A DNA stretch of 64,000 nt from Lathyrus oleraceus (taxonomy: Eukaryota; Streptophyta; Magnoliopsida; Fabales; Fabaceae), in contig NC_066580.1 in the NCBI RefSeq assembly GCF_024323335.1, forward strand, positions 443,339,851-443,403,850. The letters run 5' to 3'. The notes under the pieces are model-generated. The model was not told where the DNA came from and ran no database searches. It was given only the letters and a program-made list of their open reading frames with translations. Below, piece after piece: positions 31,901 to 42,426 of the stretch (within the stretch, counting starts at the first letter, position 1; every line of letters begins with the position of its first letter). A program made the position numbers and the translations under genes.

Positions 31901-33035
31901 GGATAGGACCTTGGGGAGTGTGACGCGTGAGAGTGAGAAAGGGAATCGAGAGATTGGTTTGGTAAAGGAGAAGTGGTGTTGGTGATGGAGAAAGCGGTTG
32001 AGAACACGGGTGGAGGTTTATATGAGGTTGAAGATGAAAGGTGCGGAGGAAGAAGACGTGAATGGTGAAACTATTTTATGGTGGAGATTCCTTTTGTTGA
32101 TAAAGTGTTAAAGGGTTTTGAGTTATGAAGTATTCTTACCTTCAATTTTCATTTGATAGAGATATTTTTTTAGCAAGTTGTTGTTATTCTTTCTGAAAAC
32201 AAAAATCCTCCTCTCCTGTTATATTTTTTATTTTATTTTCAACGAGAATCAAATAGAAAGAGGTCAAGATCCCTTTTGTTTTTGTGCATCCTTCTGGCCA
32301 CAAATGTCATGTTCTTGGATAAGAGTGCTAAGTGGCCTTATTGAGAGAGTAATCAGTTAGGGTGTGCTAGCTGGCCAAGATTTATGTTTGAAATTGAGAG
32401 AGAAGTTCCATCGAGATAGTCAAGTGGCAAAAATGGAATTTTTGATTTTTCTCTTCTAAAATTTTATTGCTTATTTTGAATTTTAATAGATAACTTTGAA
32501 AAATTAAATAAAAACAAAAATTCACAATGAAAATTCAAACCAAATGATCGATTAATTCTAAATAAATATGTTAATCATCTCGACTAAAAAACAAAAATAA
32601 ATGGGTAAAAAATGAATAAAACTTTGGCGCAAAAATGTCCGAAAATTTTAAACAACCGGACCATCATGATTAATGTGAAATAAACTTCTCGGAAACATAC
32701 AGGTTTTTGTTAAATTTTGAAATGGAAAACGCTCAAACGGATCAAAATGTGACAAAAAATTAGCCAAAAATTAAATTGAGAACATCAGATTAAACTACGT
32801 GAAACGTAGATTAATAAGATTGATGTCTGCAAACTTGGTTTTGAAATTTTTTACCCGCTGTTTTGACACACATTCGACAAATGGTTCAACGGGTTTGCCT
32901 CTAAATCCAAAAATTTATTTCGACTGATATTTTAGGCATTATGCGGTATGGAATGTATGTTATGCTATGTAGGGATGCAATAGTTGTGATGGATGTACTG
33001 AATTGGTGATCCAGGGTCAAAATCGGGGTGTGACA
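28957..33035 (-). mobile_element. Ogre-like LTR segment C, copy 2
   Basis: It is collinear with 12363-16443 and ends on the right with ..aaatcggggtgtgaca at 33035 before the integrase frame. Apart from the captured fragment it holds no genes. Confidence 0.6.
31290..32007 (-). pseudogene. Captured SPATA20/YyaL-like fragment, copy 2
   Basis: Same fragment as copy 1. The ATG at 31900 gives [21 protein letters not shown] 2-bp deletion near 31832 then shifts the frame just before the KHAHNPVDW block, which copy 1 still reads. The upstream ATG (15404 in copy 1) is changed to GTG at 32007. The GYNTCHWCH and KVDREERPN blocks remain in the shifted frame. Confidence 0.8.
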
Positions 33036-33130
33036 AGGGGCCCACCATGGACAAAAAGATCCTTCGGGCTGATTATTATTGGACAATAATGGAAGTTGAT
33101 TGCTATAACTTCGTCAAGAGGTGTCACAAG
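33036..33130 (+). pseudogene. Truncated Tat integrase, copy 2, left of insertion A
   Basis: It reads GPTMDKKILRADYYWTIM to KRCHK and is cut by element A at 33131. The last five bases, acaag, are the target-site copy. Confidence 0.92.
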
Positions 33131-34784
33131 TGTAACGCCCAAAAATAATTATTTGTTATTTTTAATATTTACGTAATTATTGTGGTTAGTCGGAAATTAG
33201 TCGAAAGTCGTTGAAATTATTATAAGAAATAATAATATAATTGTGGTGTTATTTGAGTCGTTTAATGGGTATTATGGGTTAACATGTAATGGGTAGTGAT
33301 GAACCGTTGATTTGACCCTAATTGGGATGTTGAATGCTGAAAAATTGTGTTGGATAAGTTGTGTTAAAACTGAAATTGAATCTGTAATTGGATGGGTAGT
33401 GATTTTCCGAAAACGTAGCTTCTTACGGAATTGGAATCGGAGGTCCGGAAGTCCTCCAACGGCGGAAAATGCGGAGAATTCTGCATTCTGCTTCGTGTTA
33501 GCGCAGGAACAGCTTTCTGTCTTGCGTTAACCGGTTAACCCAGGGTGTTAACCGGTTAACACTGTTATGAATTGTGAAAAATTGCTGTTTGTCTTGCGTT
33601 AACCGGTTAACCCAGGGCGTTAACCGGTTAACACTGTTAAAATTTGCCAGGAAGTGTATTCTGTCCTGCGTTAACGGGTTAACCCAAGGCGTTAACGGGT
33701 TAACGCTGTTGAAAAGCTGAAAAATTGTATTCTGTCTTGCGTTAACGGGTTAACCCAGGGCGTTAACGGGTTAACGTTGTTGGAAAAGTGAAAAATCGAA
33801 TTGCTCAAAATTTAATGAAGTTCGTCGGGGTGAGTCGGGTAATATTATAGTTAATTTTGATGAGTAATTTTGTTGGGTTTATGTTATGAAGTGTCGATAC
33901 AAGTATGACTGAGTTGTTAAGTTATTCCGTGTACGGAAAGTTGTTAAAGATACTGAGTTGTAAGCTTGGTGAGCCAAAGTTGATTATGTTGAAAACATTG
34001 TTGTGTTGCTATTATTATTATGTTGTCAGAATTTTAAAGTCGTGTATGTCATGTAAATTCATATGCATTAAGTCGGAGCTTTGCTCACACCACGTTGGCC
34101 TGGATTGGCAAAAGTCGAAAGTTGAAGGCTTAAGCCTTGATGCCTCGTTAAATCGGCAAATTTTAAGTTGGGAGTTTTACTCCGAATGGTACCACATGCA
34201 TGACGAGTCGAGTCTCATTAGAGTTGCATTTTTGTTGGTTTGTTGTATGGGTATTTAATTTAATTGAGAAGTGGTGTTTGTGTACGATTCTTAATTACTG
34301 TATTGTTTTTCATATACTGATTATAATTATTGTAACTCACCCCTTCTGTTGAATGTTGTCCTTATGTGACAACGTGCAGGTAATCCTGAGAAGTAGCCGG
34401 TTACCGTTGGTCGGGTCAGTGGTCAGTCGCTCTGATACGTAGCACTCGGGGGGATTGTCGCGTGTCTGCTTTGTGGATCTTTTAATTGTTACTAAAATTT
34501 AAATTGTTTGAAGGATTATAGTTGTTTACTCTTTAAGTTAAGTCGTATTTATGTTGCTTAAAGGTGATAAGAATTTTTTTATGAATCCGCTGCGTAAGAT
34601 TTTATGAAGTTGAATCATTGGAGTGAATGACATTGTTTTGTCGAATTAAGAAAAGTGTTACATATTGTTATGATTCCTTAAAGTGGAAATTGTTTAAAGT
34701 TGAACATGTAATATTCCATTTATAGAAAATTTTACGACTCTGATTTTGTTGTTATAACTCGTGGGTAGAAAATGGGGTGTTACA
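33131..34784 (+). repeat. 5' LTR of element A (1,654 bp, deleted)
   Basis: It matches the 3' LTR except for about nine substitutions by eye, small indels, and loss of the segment that occupies 39421-39683 in the 3' LTR (junction at 33257/33258). The lost part holds the A-rich leader region and a consensus 5' splice-like GGTAAGG, so the promoter or early leader is probably gone. Confidence 0.93.
33526..33775. repeat. Palindromic GTTAAC-NNGG-TTAAC-type array in 5' LTR A (eight palindromes)
   Basis: Four tandem units of about 62 bp each carry two 14-mers, gttaaccggttaac (first two units) or gttaacgggttaac (last two), separated by ccagggcg. The perfect CCGG form is self-complementary; the CGGG form is imperfectly so. 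Confidence 0.95.
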
Positions 34785-34788
34785 TCAG

Positions 34789-34800
34789 TGGTATCAGAGC
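34789..34800 (+). other. Primer-binding site of element A
   Basis: tggtatcagagc lies four bases after the LTR end and is complementary to the 3' end of initiator methionine tRNA. Confidence 0.92.
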
Positions 34801-34898
34801 AGGTCGGTCTGTCCGGCCAGTTGTCGTGTCGTTACTGTCTAACAATTGGGTATTGTTACTAATCTAACTTTTAAGTTGTGTTGTAGTGATAAGTTGAA

Positions 34899-36278
34899 AT
34901 GGCTGGAAGGAATGACGCTGCAATGGTTGCCGCAATGCAAGCGATGGCACAAGCTGCGCAGAACTTGCCAAATGCTGGTGGAGATGCTGGATCACGTAGC
35001 TTGGCGACTTTTCAAAGAGAGAATCCGCCGGTGTTTAAAGGGAAGCATGGTCCAGATGCAACCTTGGGATGGTTGAAAGAGATCGAGAGAATCTTCCGTG
35101 TTATGGATTGCACTCCAGCTCAGAAGGTTCGGTATGGTACTCACATGCTAGCAGTCGAAGCTGATGACTGGTGGCTAGAGACTCACGAGAGGTTGACCGT
35201 GGCAGGTGAAGTCATCACTTGGGATGTATTCCGTAGGGAATTCATGAGAAAGTATTATCCGGAAGATGTCCGTGGTAAGAAAGAAATTGAGTTCCTTGAG
35301 CTGAAGCAAGGAAACATGTCTGTCACTGATTATGCTGCAAAATTTGTGGAGTTGTCCAAATTTTATCCTCATTACACTGGTGCTGGTGCTGAATTTTCAA
35401 AGTGCATCAAGTTTGAAAACGAACTGCGCTCTGAAATTAAGAAGGTTGTTGGGTATCAGAAGATACGCATTTTTACTGAATTGGTTGATAGCTGCAGGAT
35501 ATTTGAAGAAGACAATAATGCTCATTACAAGATTGTCAGTGACCGCAGGGGCAAGCAACATCAAAACCGTGGCAAGCCGTATGATGCTCCAGTGGGAAAA
35601 GGGAAACAAGGAGCTGCTCCGGCTCAGAGGACTAGTAGGGGAGGTGCTCCTGCTGGTATAGTTTGCTTCAAATGTGGTCAGGCTGGTCATAAGAGTAATG
35701 TATGCACTGCTGAAGTAAAGAGGTGTTTTCGCTGTGGTAAGACTGGCCATGCAATAGCTGATTGCAAGCACAAGGAAATGATTTGTTTTAATTGTGGCGA
35801 AGAAGGGCATATTGGAAGTCAGTGTCAGAAGCCAAAGAAATCTCAAACTGGAAAGGTGTTCGCATTGACCGGAACTCAAACCTCCAGTGAGGACAGACTT
35901 ATCCGAGGTACATGTTTCATAAATGGTACTCCTTTAATTACTATTATTGATACCGGTGCTACACACTGTTTTATTTCTGCTAACTGTGCTCGAAGACTGG
36001 GTTTAAAATTGTCCGCTTTGGATGGTGAATTGATTGTTGAGACCCCAGCTAAGGGATCAATAACTACTTCTTTGGTATGTTTAAAATGTCCTTTGTCGAT
36101 CTTCGATAAAGATTTCTATGTTGATTTAGTATGTTTGTCGTTGGATGGGATGGATGTAATTCTTGGTATGAACTGGTTAGAGTATAATTATGTTCATATA
36201 AATTGTCATCATAAGCCGGTGAGGTTTTCCACTCCTGAAGAGGAAGGAGTTGACTTATTACCTTTCAGAAAATTGTGA
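34899..36278 (+). CDS. gag-pro: Element A Gag and protease (459 aa, ended by a premature TGA)
   Basis: The start MAGRNDAAMVAAMQ is like that of element B. A retrotransposon Gag domain occupies about residues 45-190 ([28 protein letters not shown]). Three CCHC knuckles follow (CFKCGQAGHKSNVC, CFRCGKTGHAIADC, CFNCGEEGHIGSQC), then the aspartic protease with DTGATHCFIS (35949) and ILGMNWL. In element B the frame runs on into RT; here TGA at 36276-36278 interrupts. Pol continues in the same frame at 36279, so a single nonsense change separates them. Confidence 0.93.
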   Translation: MAGRNDAAMVAAMQAMAQAAQNLPNAGGDAGSRSLATFQRENPPVFKGKHGPDATLGWLKEIERIFRVMDCTPAQKVRYGTHMLAVEADDWWLETHERLTVAGEVITWDVFRREFMRKYYPEDVRGKKEIEFLELKQGNMSVTDYAAKFVELSKFYPHYTGAGAEFSKCIKFENELRSEIKKVVGYQKIRIFTELVDSCRIFEEDNNAHYKIVSDRRGKQHQNRGKPYDAPVGKGKQGAAPAQRTSRGGAPAGIVCFKCGQAGHKSNVCTAEVKRCFRCGKTGHAIADCKHKEMICFNCGEEGHIGSQCQKPKKSQTGKVFALTGTQTSSEDRLIRGTCFINGTPLITIIDTGATHCFISANCARRLGLKLSALDGELIVETPAKGSITTSLVCLKCPLSIFDKDFYVDLVCLSLDGMDVILGMNWLEYNYVHINCHHKPVRFSTPEEEGVDLLPFRKL

Positions 36279-39200
36279 AAATTGATGAAAGAGGGAGCTC
36301 AGATGTTTTCTTTGATGGCGACGTTGTCGGTTGAGAGTAAAGCTAAGATTGAGGAACTGTTAGTGGTGAAAGAATTCCCTGAAGTTTTTCCTGATGAAAT
36401 TCCTAGTGTGCCACCAGAGAGGGAGGTTAAATTTACTATTGATCTGGTACCTGGTACTAGGCCTGTTTCGATGGCACCGTATAGAATGTCGGCATCTGAA
36501 TTGTATGAATTAAAGAAGCAATTGGAAGACTTACTTGAGAAGAAGTTTATAAGACCAAGTGTGTCACCGTGGGGAGCTCCAGTGTTGCTAGTAAAGAAGA
36601 AAGATGGTAGTATGAGGCTTTGTATTGATTATAGACAATTGAATAAAGTAACGATCAAGAATAAGTATCCACTACCGAGAATAGATGATTTGATGGATCA
36701 ATTAGTGGGTGCCTGTGTGTTCAGTAAAATTGATTTGAGATCGGGCTATCATCAGATCAAAGTGAAAGATGAAGACATCCAGAAGACAGCGTTCAGAACT
36801 CGGTATGGACATTATGAGTATTCTGTGATGCCTTTCGGTGTGACTAATGCGCCGGGAGTATTTATGGAATACATGAATCGTATTTTCCATACTTATCTGG
36901 ACCATTTTGTGGTAGTATTTATTGATGATATTTTGATTTACTCTAAGTCCGAAGAAGAGCACAAGGAACATTTGAGATTAGTGTTGGATGTTTTGAAAGA
37001 TAAGAAATTGTATGCGAAGCTGTCCAAGTGTGAGCTTTGGTTAAGAGAAGTCAGTTTTCTCGGCCATGTAATTTCAGGAAAAGGTATTGCTGTAGATCCT
37101 TCCAAGGTAGAAGCTGTATTGCAATGGGAGACTCCTAAGTCGGCTACCGAGATTAGAAGCTTTTTGGGATTAGCTGGATATTATAGAAGGTTTATTGAAG
37201 GATTTTCTAAGTTAGCATTTCCGTTAACTAAATTAACTTGTAAAGGTAAAGCTTTCGTGTGGGATGTTCAGTGCGAAGAGAGTTTTAATGAATTAAAAAG
37301 GAGATTGACGTCCGCGCCGGTTTTGACTTTGCCAAATCCGGGGGAACCGTTTATAATTTACTGTGATGCTTCATTGATGGGTTTAGGAGGTGTGCTCATG
37401 CAAAATAATAGAGTAATTGCTTATGCGTCGCGACAGTTAAGAATTCATGAAAAGAACTATCCTACGCATGATCTTGAACTTGCTGCTGTGGTGTTTGTGC
37501 TAAAAATCTGGAGGCATTACCTTTATGGTTCCAGATTTGAAGTTTTCAGCGATCATAAAAGTTTAAAGTATCTATTTGATCAGAAAGAGTTGAACATGAG
37601 ACAACGTAGGTGGTTAGAATTGCTTAAGGATTATGATTTCGGTTTGAATTATCATCCAGGAAAAGCAAATGTTGTGGCCGATGCTTTAAGTAGAAAGACC
37701 TTGCATGTGTCGGCAATGATGATTAAGGAGTTGGAATTAATTGAGCAATTTCGTGATATGAGTTTGGTTTGCGAAGTAACCCCGCAGAGTGTAATGCTAG
37801 GAATGCTAAAGATTAATAATGATTTTATGGATAGTATCCGAGAGGCACAGAAATTGGATGTGAAATTAGTAGATATCCTTAATCGTTGTGGTCAATCAGA
37901 GAAGAGTGACTTTAAGATTGATGCGAGAGGTGTGTTGAAATTAGGGGAAAGAATTTGTATTCCTGATGACGCGATTTTGAAAAGAAGCATTCTAGAAGAG
38001 GGTCATAGAAGCAGTTTGAGTATTCATCCAGGAGCTACTAAAATGTATCAGGATTTAAAGAAAATATTTTGGTGGCCCGGAATGAAAGAAGATGTGGCTC
38101 GTTTTGTGTATGCGTGCTTAACTTGTCAGAAGTCGAAGATTGAGCATCAGAAGCCTGCTGGGTTGATGCAACCGTTGGAAGTTCCAGAATGGAAATGGAA
38201 TAGCATTTCGATGGACTTTGTAACGGGGTTGCCTGCTACTTTAAGAGGGCATGATTCGATTTGGGTGATCGTTGATAGGCTCACGAAGTCGGCTCACTTC
38301 ATACCTATTAACATCACTTACCCAATTGCGAAGTTGGCAGAGATTTACATCCGAGTAATTGTAAAGTTGCATGGTGTTCCTCTGTGTATTGTGTCGGACA
38401 GAGATCCGAGGTTTACATCGGGATTTTGGAAAAGTCTGCAAGATTCGTTGGGCTCTAAGTTGAGGTTGAGTTCGGCATATCATCCTCAAACTGATGGCCA
38501 AACTGAGAGAACTATTCAGTCATTGGAGGATTTACTGAGAGCTTGTGTTCTTGAACAAGGAGGTTCGTGGGACACTTATCTTCCATTGATCGAGTTCACA
38601 TATAATAATAGTTACCATTCTAGTATCGGAATGACGCCTTTTGAAGCATTGTATGGTCGTAGATGTAGAACTCCGTTGTGTTGGCACGAATCTGGTGAGG
38701 GTGTAGTACTTGGACCAGAGTTAGTTCGAGAAACTACCGAGAAAGTGAAGTTTATCCGAGAGAAGATGAAAGCTTCTCAGAGTAGCCAGAAGAGTTACCA
38801 TGACAAGCGGAAGAAGGATTTAGAATTTCAAGCTGGTGACCATGTGTTTTTTAGAGTCACGCCTGTGACCGGTGTTGGGAGGGCTTTGAAGTCTAAAAAG
38901 CTCACTCCTCGCTTCATTGGTCCGTATCAAATCTTAGAACGAGTTGGAAAAGTTGCTTATCGAATGGCATTACCACCTAATCTTTCGAATTTGCATGATG
39001 TATTCCATGTGTCGCAGCTTCGGAAGTATGTCTCAGATCCGTCTCATGTGGTTAGTATGGATGATGTGCAAGTGCGGGATAATTTAACAATGGAGACAAA
39101 GCCTGTACGAGTTGAAGATCGTGAAACAAAGACTCTTCGAGGAAAAGAGATTGTGTTGGTTAAAGTCATTTGGTTGGGAGCTGCGGGCGAAAGCATGACA

Positions 39201-39281
39201 TGGGAATTGGAGAGCAAGATGCGAGACTCCTATCCTGAGCTGTTTGAAGCAGGTAAATTTTCGAGGACGAAAATATTCTAA
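36279..39281 (+). CDS. pol: Element A pol: RT, RNase H, integrase, chromodomain-like tail
   Basis: It is in frame with gag after the TGA; the first Met is at 36285. [17 protein letters not shown] (about 36620) and FIDD (36918-36929). RNase [15 protein letters not shown] and ADALSRK. Integrase: H-H-CxxC zinc region ([14 protein letters not shown]), catalytic Asp (MDFVTGLP), Asp ([12 protein letters not shown]) and Glu ([10 protein letters not shown]). The C-terminal [20 protein letters not shown] is the chromodomain-like module of Tekay/Del chromoviruses, which directs integration to heterochromatin in relatives. All active-site motifs are intact, but with no upstream start it could be made only by readthrough. 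Confidence 0.93.
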   Translation, partial: KLMKEGAQMFSLMATLSVESKAKIEELLVVKEFPEVFPDEIPSVPPEREVKFTIDLVPGTRPVSMAPYRMSASELYELKKQLEDLLEKKFIRPSVSPWGAPVLLVKKKDGSMRLCIDYRQLNKVTIKNKYPLPRIDDLMDQLVGACVFSKIDLRSGYHQIKVKDEDIQKTAFRTRYGHYEYSVMPFGVTNAPGVFMEYMNRIFHTYLDHFVVVFIDDILIYSKSEEEHKEHLRLVLDVLKDKKLYAKLSKCELWLREVSFLGHVISGKGIAVDPSKVEAVLQWETPKSATEIRSFLGLAGYYRRFIEGFSKLAFPLTKLTCKGKAFVWDVQCEESFNELKRRLTSAPVLTLPNPGEPFIIYCDASLMGLGGVLMQNNRVIAYASRQLRIHEKNYPTHDLELAAVVFVLKIWRHYLYGSRFEVFSDHKSLKYLFDQKELNMRQRRWLELLKDYDFGLNYHPGKANVVADALSRKTLHVSAMMIKELELIEQFRDMSLVCEVTPQSVMLGMLKINNDFMDSIREAQKLDVKLVDILNRCGQSEKSDFKIDARGVLKLGERICIPDDAILKRSILEEGHRSSLSIHPGATKMYQDLKKIFWWPGMKEDVARFVYACLTCQKSKIEHQKPAGLMQPLEVPEWKWNSISMDFVTGLPATLRGHDSIWVIVDRLTKSAHFIPINITYPIAKLAEIYIRVIVKLHGVPLCIVSDRDPRFTSGFWKSLQDSLGSKLRLSSAYHPQTDGQTERTIQSLEDLLRACVLEQGGSWDTYLPLIEFTYNNSYHSSIGMTPFEALYGRRCRTPLCWHESGEGVVLGPELVRETTEKVKFIREKMKASQSSQKSYHDKRKKDLEFQAGDHVFFRVTPVTGVGRALKSKKLTPRFIGPYQILERVGKVAYRMALPPNLSNLHDVFHVSQLRKYVSDPSHVVSMDDVQVRDNLTMETKPVRVEDRETKTLRGKEIVLVKVIWLGAAGESMTWELESKMRDSYPELFEAGKFSRTKIF

Positions 39282-39293
39282 GTGGGGGAGAGT
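39281..39293 (+). other. Polypurine tract of element A
   Basis: aagtgggggagagt lies immediately before the 3' LTR at 39294 and is preceded by tttcgaggacgaaaa, as in element B. Confidence 0.85.
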
Positions 39294-40486
39294 TGTAACG
39301 CCCAAAAATAATTATTTGTTATTTTTAATATTTACGTAATTATTGTGGTTAGTCGGAAATTAGTCGAAAGTCGTAGAAATTATTATAAGAAATAATAATA
39401 TAATTGTGGTGTTATTTGAGTAAGTGGGCTTATCATTGTGTGCTAATTAGTAAAATGAGAGGTGTTATGTTAGGCCCATTAGAGATTAGGATATTTAGTT
39501 AATTTAATAAAGAGAAAATAAAAGAGGTGATAGAAAAAAAAAAGAAACAACAGTGGAGAGAAGTTAGCAGAAGAGGAATTTGAGAACTGTTGTACGAACG
39601 AGAGGGAAGGAGAAGAAAACTTCCGGAATCCGATTCTTAGAGCAACCTTCGATCCAAAATAATAAGGTAAGGGGGGTTTATCGTCGTTTAATGGGTATTA
39701 TGGGTTAACATGTAATGGGTAGTGATGAACCGTTGATTTGACCCTAATTGGGATGTTGAATGCTGAAAAATTGTGTTGGATAAGTTGTGTTAAAACTGAA
39801 ATTGAATCTGTAATTGGATGGGTAGTGATTTTCCGAAAACGTAGCTTCTTACGGCATTGGAATCGGAGGTCCGGAAGTCCTCCAACGGCGGAAAATGCGG
39901 AGAATTCTGCATTCTGCTTCGTGTTAGCGCAGGAACAGCTTTCTGTCTTGCGTTAACCGGTTAACCCAGGGTGTTAACCGGTTAACACTGTTATGAATTG
40001 TGAAAAATTGCTGTTTGTCTTGCGTTAACCGGTTAACCCAGGGCGTTAACCGGTTAACACTGTTAAAATTTGCCAGGAAGTGTATTCTGTCCTGCGTTAA
40101 CGGGTTAACCCAGGGCGTTAACGGGTTAACGCTGTTGAAAAGCTGAAAAATTGTATTCTGTCTTGCGTTAACGGGTTAACGCTGTTGGAAAAGTGAAAAA
40201 TCGAATTGCTCAGAATTTAATGAAGTTCGTCGGGGTGAGTCGGGTAATATTATAGTTAATTTTGATGAGTAATTTTGTTGGGTTTATGTTATGAAGTGTC
40301 GATACAAGTATGACTGAGTTGTTAAGTTATTTCGTGTACGGAAAGTTGTTAAAGATACTGAGTTGTAAGCTTGGTGAGCCAAAGTTGATTATAAGTTGAT
40401 TATGTTGAAAACATTGTTGTGTTGCTATTATTATTATGTTGTCGGAATTTTAAAGTCGTGTATGTCATGTAAATTCATATGCATTA
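39294..40486 (+). repeat. 3' LTR of element A, left part
   Basis: It begins TGTAACGCCC and contains the 263 bp missing from the 5' LTR, including a GGTAAGG donor-like site (GT at 39667). It is interrupted at 40486 by element B; the last five bases, catta, are the target copy. It has a 10-bp tandem duplication, ataagttgat (about 40392), absent from the 5' LTR. Confidence 0.95.
39952..40180. repeat. Palindromic GTTAAC array in 3' LTR A (seven palindromes)
   Basis: Same array as in the 5' LTR, but the fourth unit has lost one palindrome and its spacer. The length difference between the two LTRs of a single insertion arose by slippage or recombination after insertion or during reverse transcription. 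Confidence 0.93.
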
Positions 40487-42308
40487 TGTAACACCCCGAT
40501 TATCGTTAGAATAATTTAAATATTATTTTAATATGATTATTTGAAGATAAAGTGAATTATTAAATAATATTGGGAATTATTATCATTATTAGAGATGTTA
40601 TTTATTTTAATAATAATTAAATAAATAAAATAAATGGAATATGAAGAGTGGAAGGGTAAAAGTGGAATTGGATAAAAGAGGCCAAAGGGAGAACTCAGAG
40701 TTTCACGTGTTGTTGCCTTAGAGTCAGAGAAAAGGGAAAAACGCTGAAGAGAAAGAGAAGGAAGAGGAAAAGGCAAAAGTCTGCTCAGAACTTCCTTCAA
40801 TCCAAAGAGGTAAGGGGTCTGAACCTTATTAAACGATAATATGCTGAAAATGGTGACATATTGGGTTAACAAAATTGGGATTTTAATCGAAGGAATTCAT
40901 AGAAAGTATATGTAATGATGTTAGGATTTGTGAAATCGAATAGGGGATGATTCGTGTTAGATGATATGAGTGATTTTGTGTGAAATTGGGACTGTGGAAG
41001 GATGAATTTGGATAGATCTCGTAGCAGAGGAAGCCATTGCAGATCTGGGAATCTGGTTCCTGGTCATACGCGTATGGCACTAGGCAATACGCGTATGAAA
41101 TGGCTGGTACGCGTATGGCGCTAGGCAATACGCGTATGGATGAGGAAGATGATGTTTTGAACGTGTTTTGGTCTCTGTTGGTACGCGTATGGGAATGTGA
41201 TACGCGTAGCATACGCGTATGGGCATGGGCAATACGCGTATGGATTTGGGCAGGCGCGGGCAATACGCGTATGGGCATAGGCAATACGCGTATGGGCAGA
41301 CTTGTGGTTTTCCTGGACTGTTGTTGTGCAGTTGTTGATTGTTTAGGCTGAGCGAGGTAACTTAGCTGATGCAAGATATACGAGGGTTCATTTTCCGTTG
41401 TTTTGAGTAGTATAGATATTAGTAGAGGGTGCTAAAACTGTGTTTGATTATGTGGCATGATGTGATATGCTCTTGCGATAAAATGTATTAATGATGATGA
41501 TAACATGACTATATGGTGCTGTTGTTGCTATGTTGATTATGATGCATGTATGGTGTGCATGCATTCCTGAAAGGCCGATGCCTAGTGATGAACGGACTGA
41601 GTTCCAATGATGTTGTTGACTCCGGGCTTGTTGAGAGGCTTGGTTCCTTGCGGGGAACTCGGATTCTATGGTGATGAATCTGGGAGTGGTGATCCTGTAG
41701 TTGGTCACAAAATGGGTATACCGAGTCGTGTTGAGTCATGCATGGGTGTGTGCATTGCATTTGATATGTTGTTTTGTTGATGTTCATGAGTATGTTGATT
41801 ATGATGATTATGATGAGCTGTGTTGGTATATGTGAAATATATTTATGTTTATATTCCTGTCGTTATATTATTATTTAATAATGAAATTCTCACCCCTTCT
41901 GCATGTGTTTATGTTCATCTATGATGAGCAATGTGCAGATAAAGAGGAGTAGCTATTGTTGAGGTTTGAAGAATAAGTGTAGAGTTATTCTACAGAGTCG
42001 AGTCAAATGCTCTGGTCATGTGACACCGGGGTTATGGGATTCGATAGATAATTGGTTATTATTTACGTTGTTTATGATGACTAATAGGTTGAGATGCTTG
42101 GTTGAAAAAATGTTGAAATATTATTATGAATTGTTATATGATGAATGATAATATTTATGTTGTTGTCCGCTGCGAAGTTTTAATAAAATAAATAATATGT
42201 TTTATGTTGTGATGCGATAAGTGTTATGTTGTAAGAAATGTAAACTCTTCTACATGTTGTACTCTGATAATCTATTTAAATATGTCGTTTGGGTAGAAGG
42301 GTGTTACA
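40487..42308 (+). repeat. 5' LTR of element B
   Basis: It starts TGTAACACCCCG and ends GGGTGTTACA. It contains a donor-like AAAGAG|GTAAGGGG (GT at 40810), the TACGCGTA array, a ctcaccccttctgcatg block and an acceptor-like ATGTGCAG ending at 41938. Confidence 0.96.
41066..41294. repeat. TACGCGTA palindrome array in 5' LTR B
   Basis: Ten copies of TACGCGTA occur in about 230 bp, usually as (aa)TACGCGTAtgg(gca) at irregular 15-40 bp spacing. The open frames across this region on both strands are by-products of the repeat. Confidence 0.95.
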
Positions 42309-42312
42309 TTAG

Positions 42313-42324
42313 TGGTATCAGAGC
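42313..42324 (+). other. Primer-binding site of element B
   Basis: tggtatcagagc lies four bases after the LTR end; initiator methionine tRNA type. Confidence 0.93.
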
Positions 42325-42426
42325 ATTGTCAGTCCAGTCGAGTCATAATGTGATGTTTTCCCTGTTGGTCGATTAGTGTAAATGACACTGTCGATATTTA
42401 ACGGTTGTGGTTGGGTTGTGCAGAGT

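Noticed and set aside
41066..41294. CRISPR-like array of direct repeats
   Set aside because: Eight-base palindromes at irregular 15-40 bp spacing inside a plant LTR; no spacers of constant length and no cas genes.
40883..41374. 163-codon antisense ORF and 104-codon sense ORF in LTR B (also at 47233-47724)
   Set aside because: Both translate the TACGCGTA array (repeated TRM/IRVLP motifs). The identical second LTR copy explains their duplication; no domain.
41901..42148. Small ORF upstream of element B gag as a leader peptide gene
   Set aside because: It lies at the LTR end, is duplicated with the 3' LTR, and has no domain or conserved start context.
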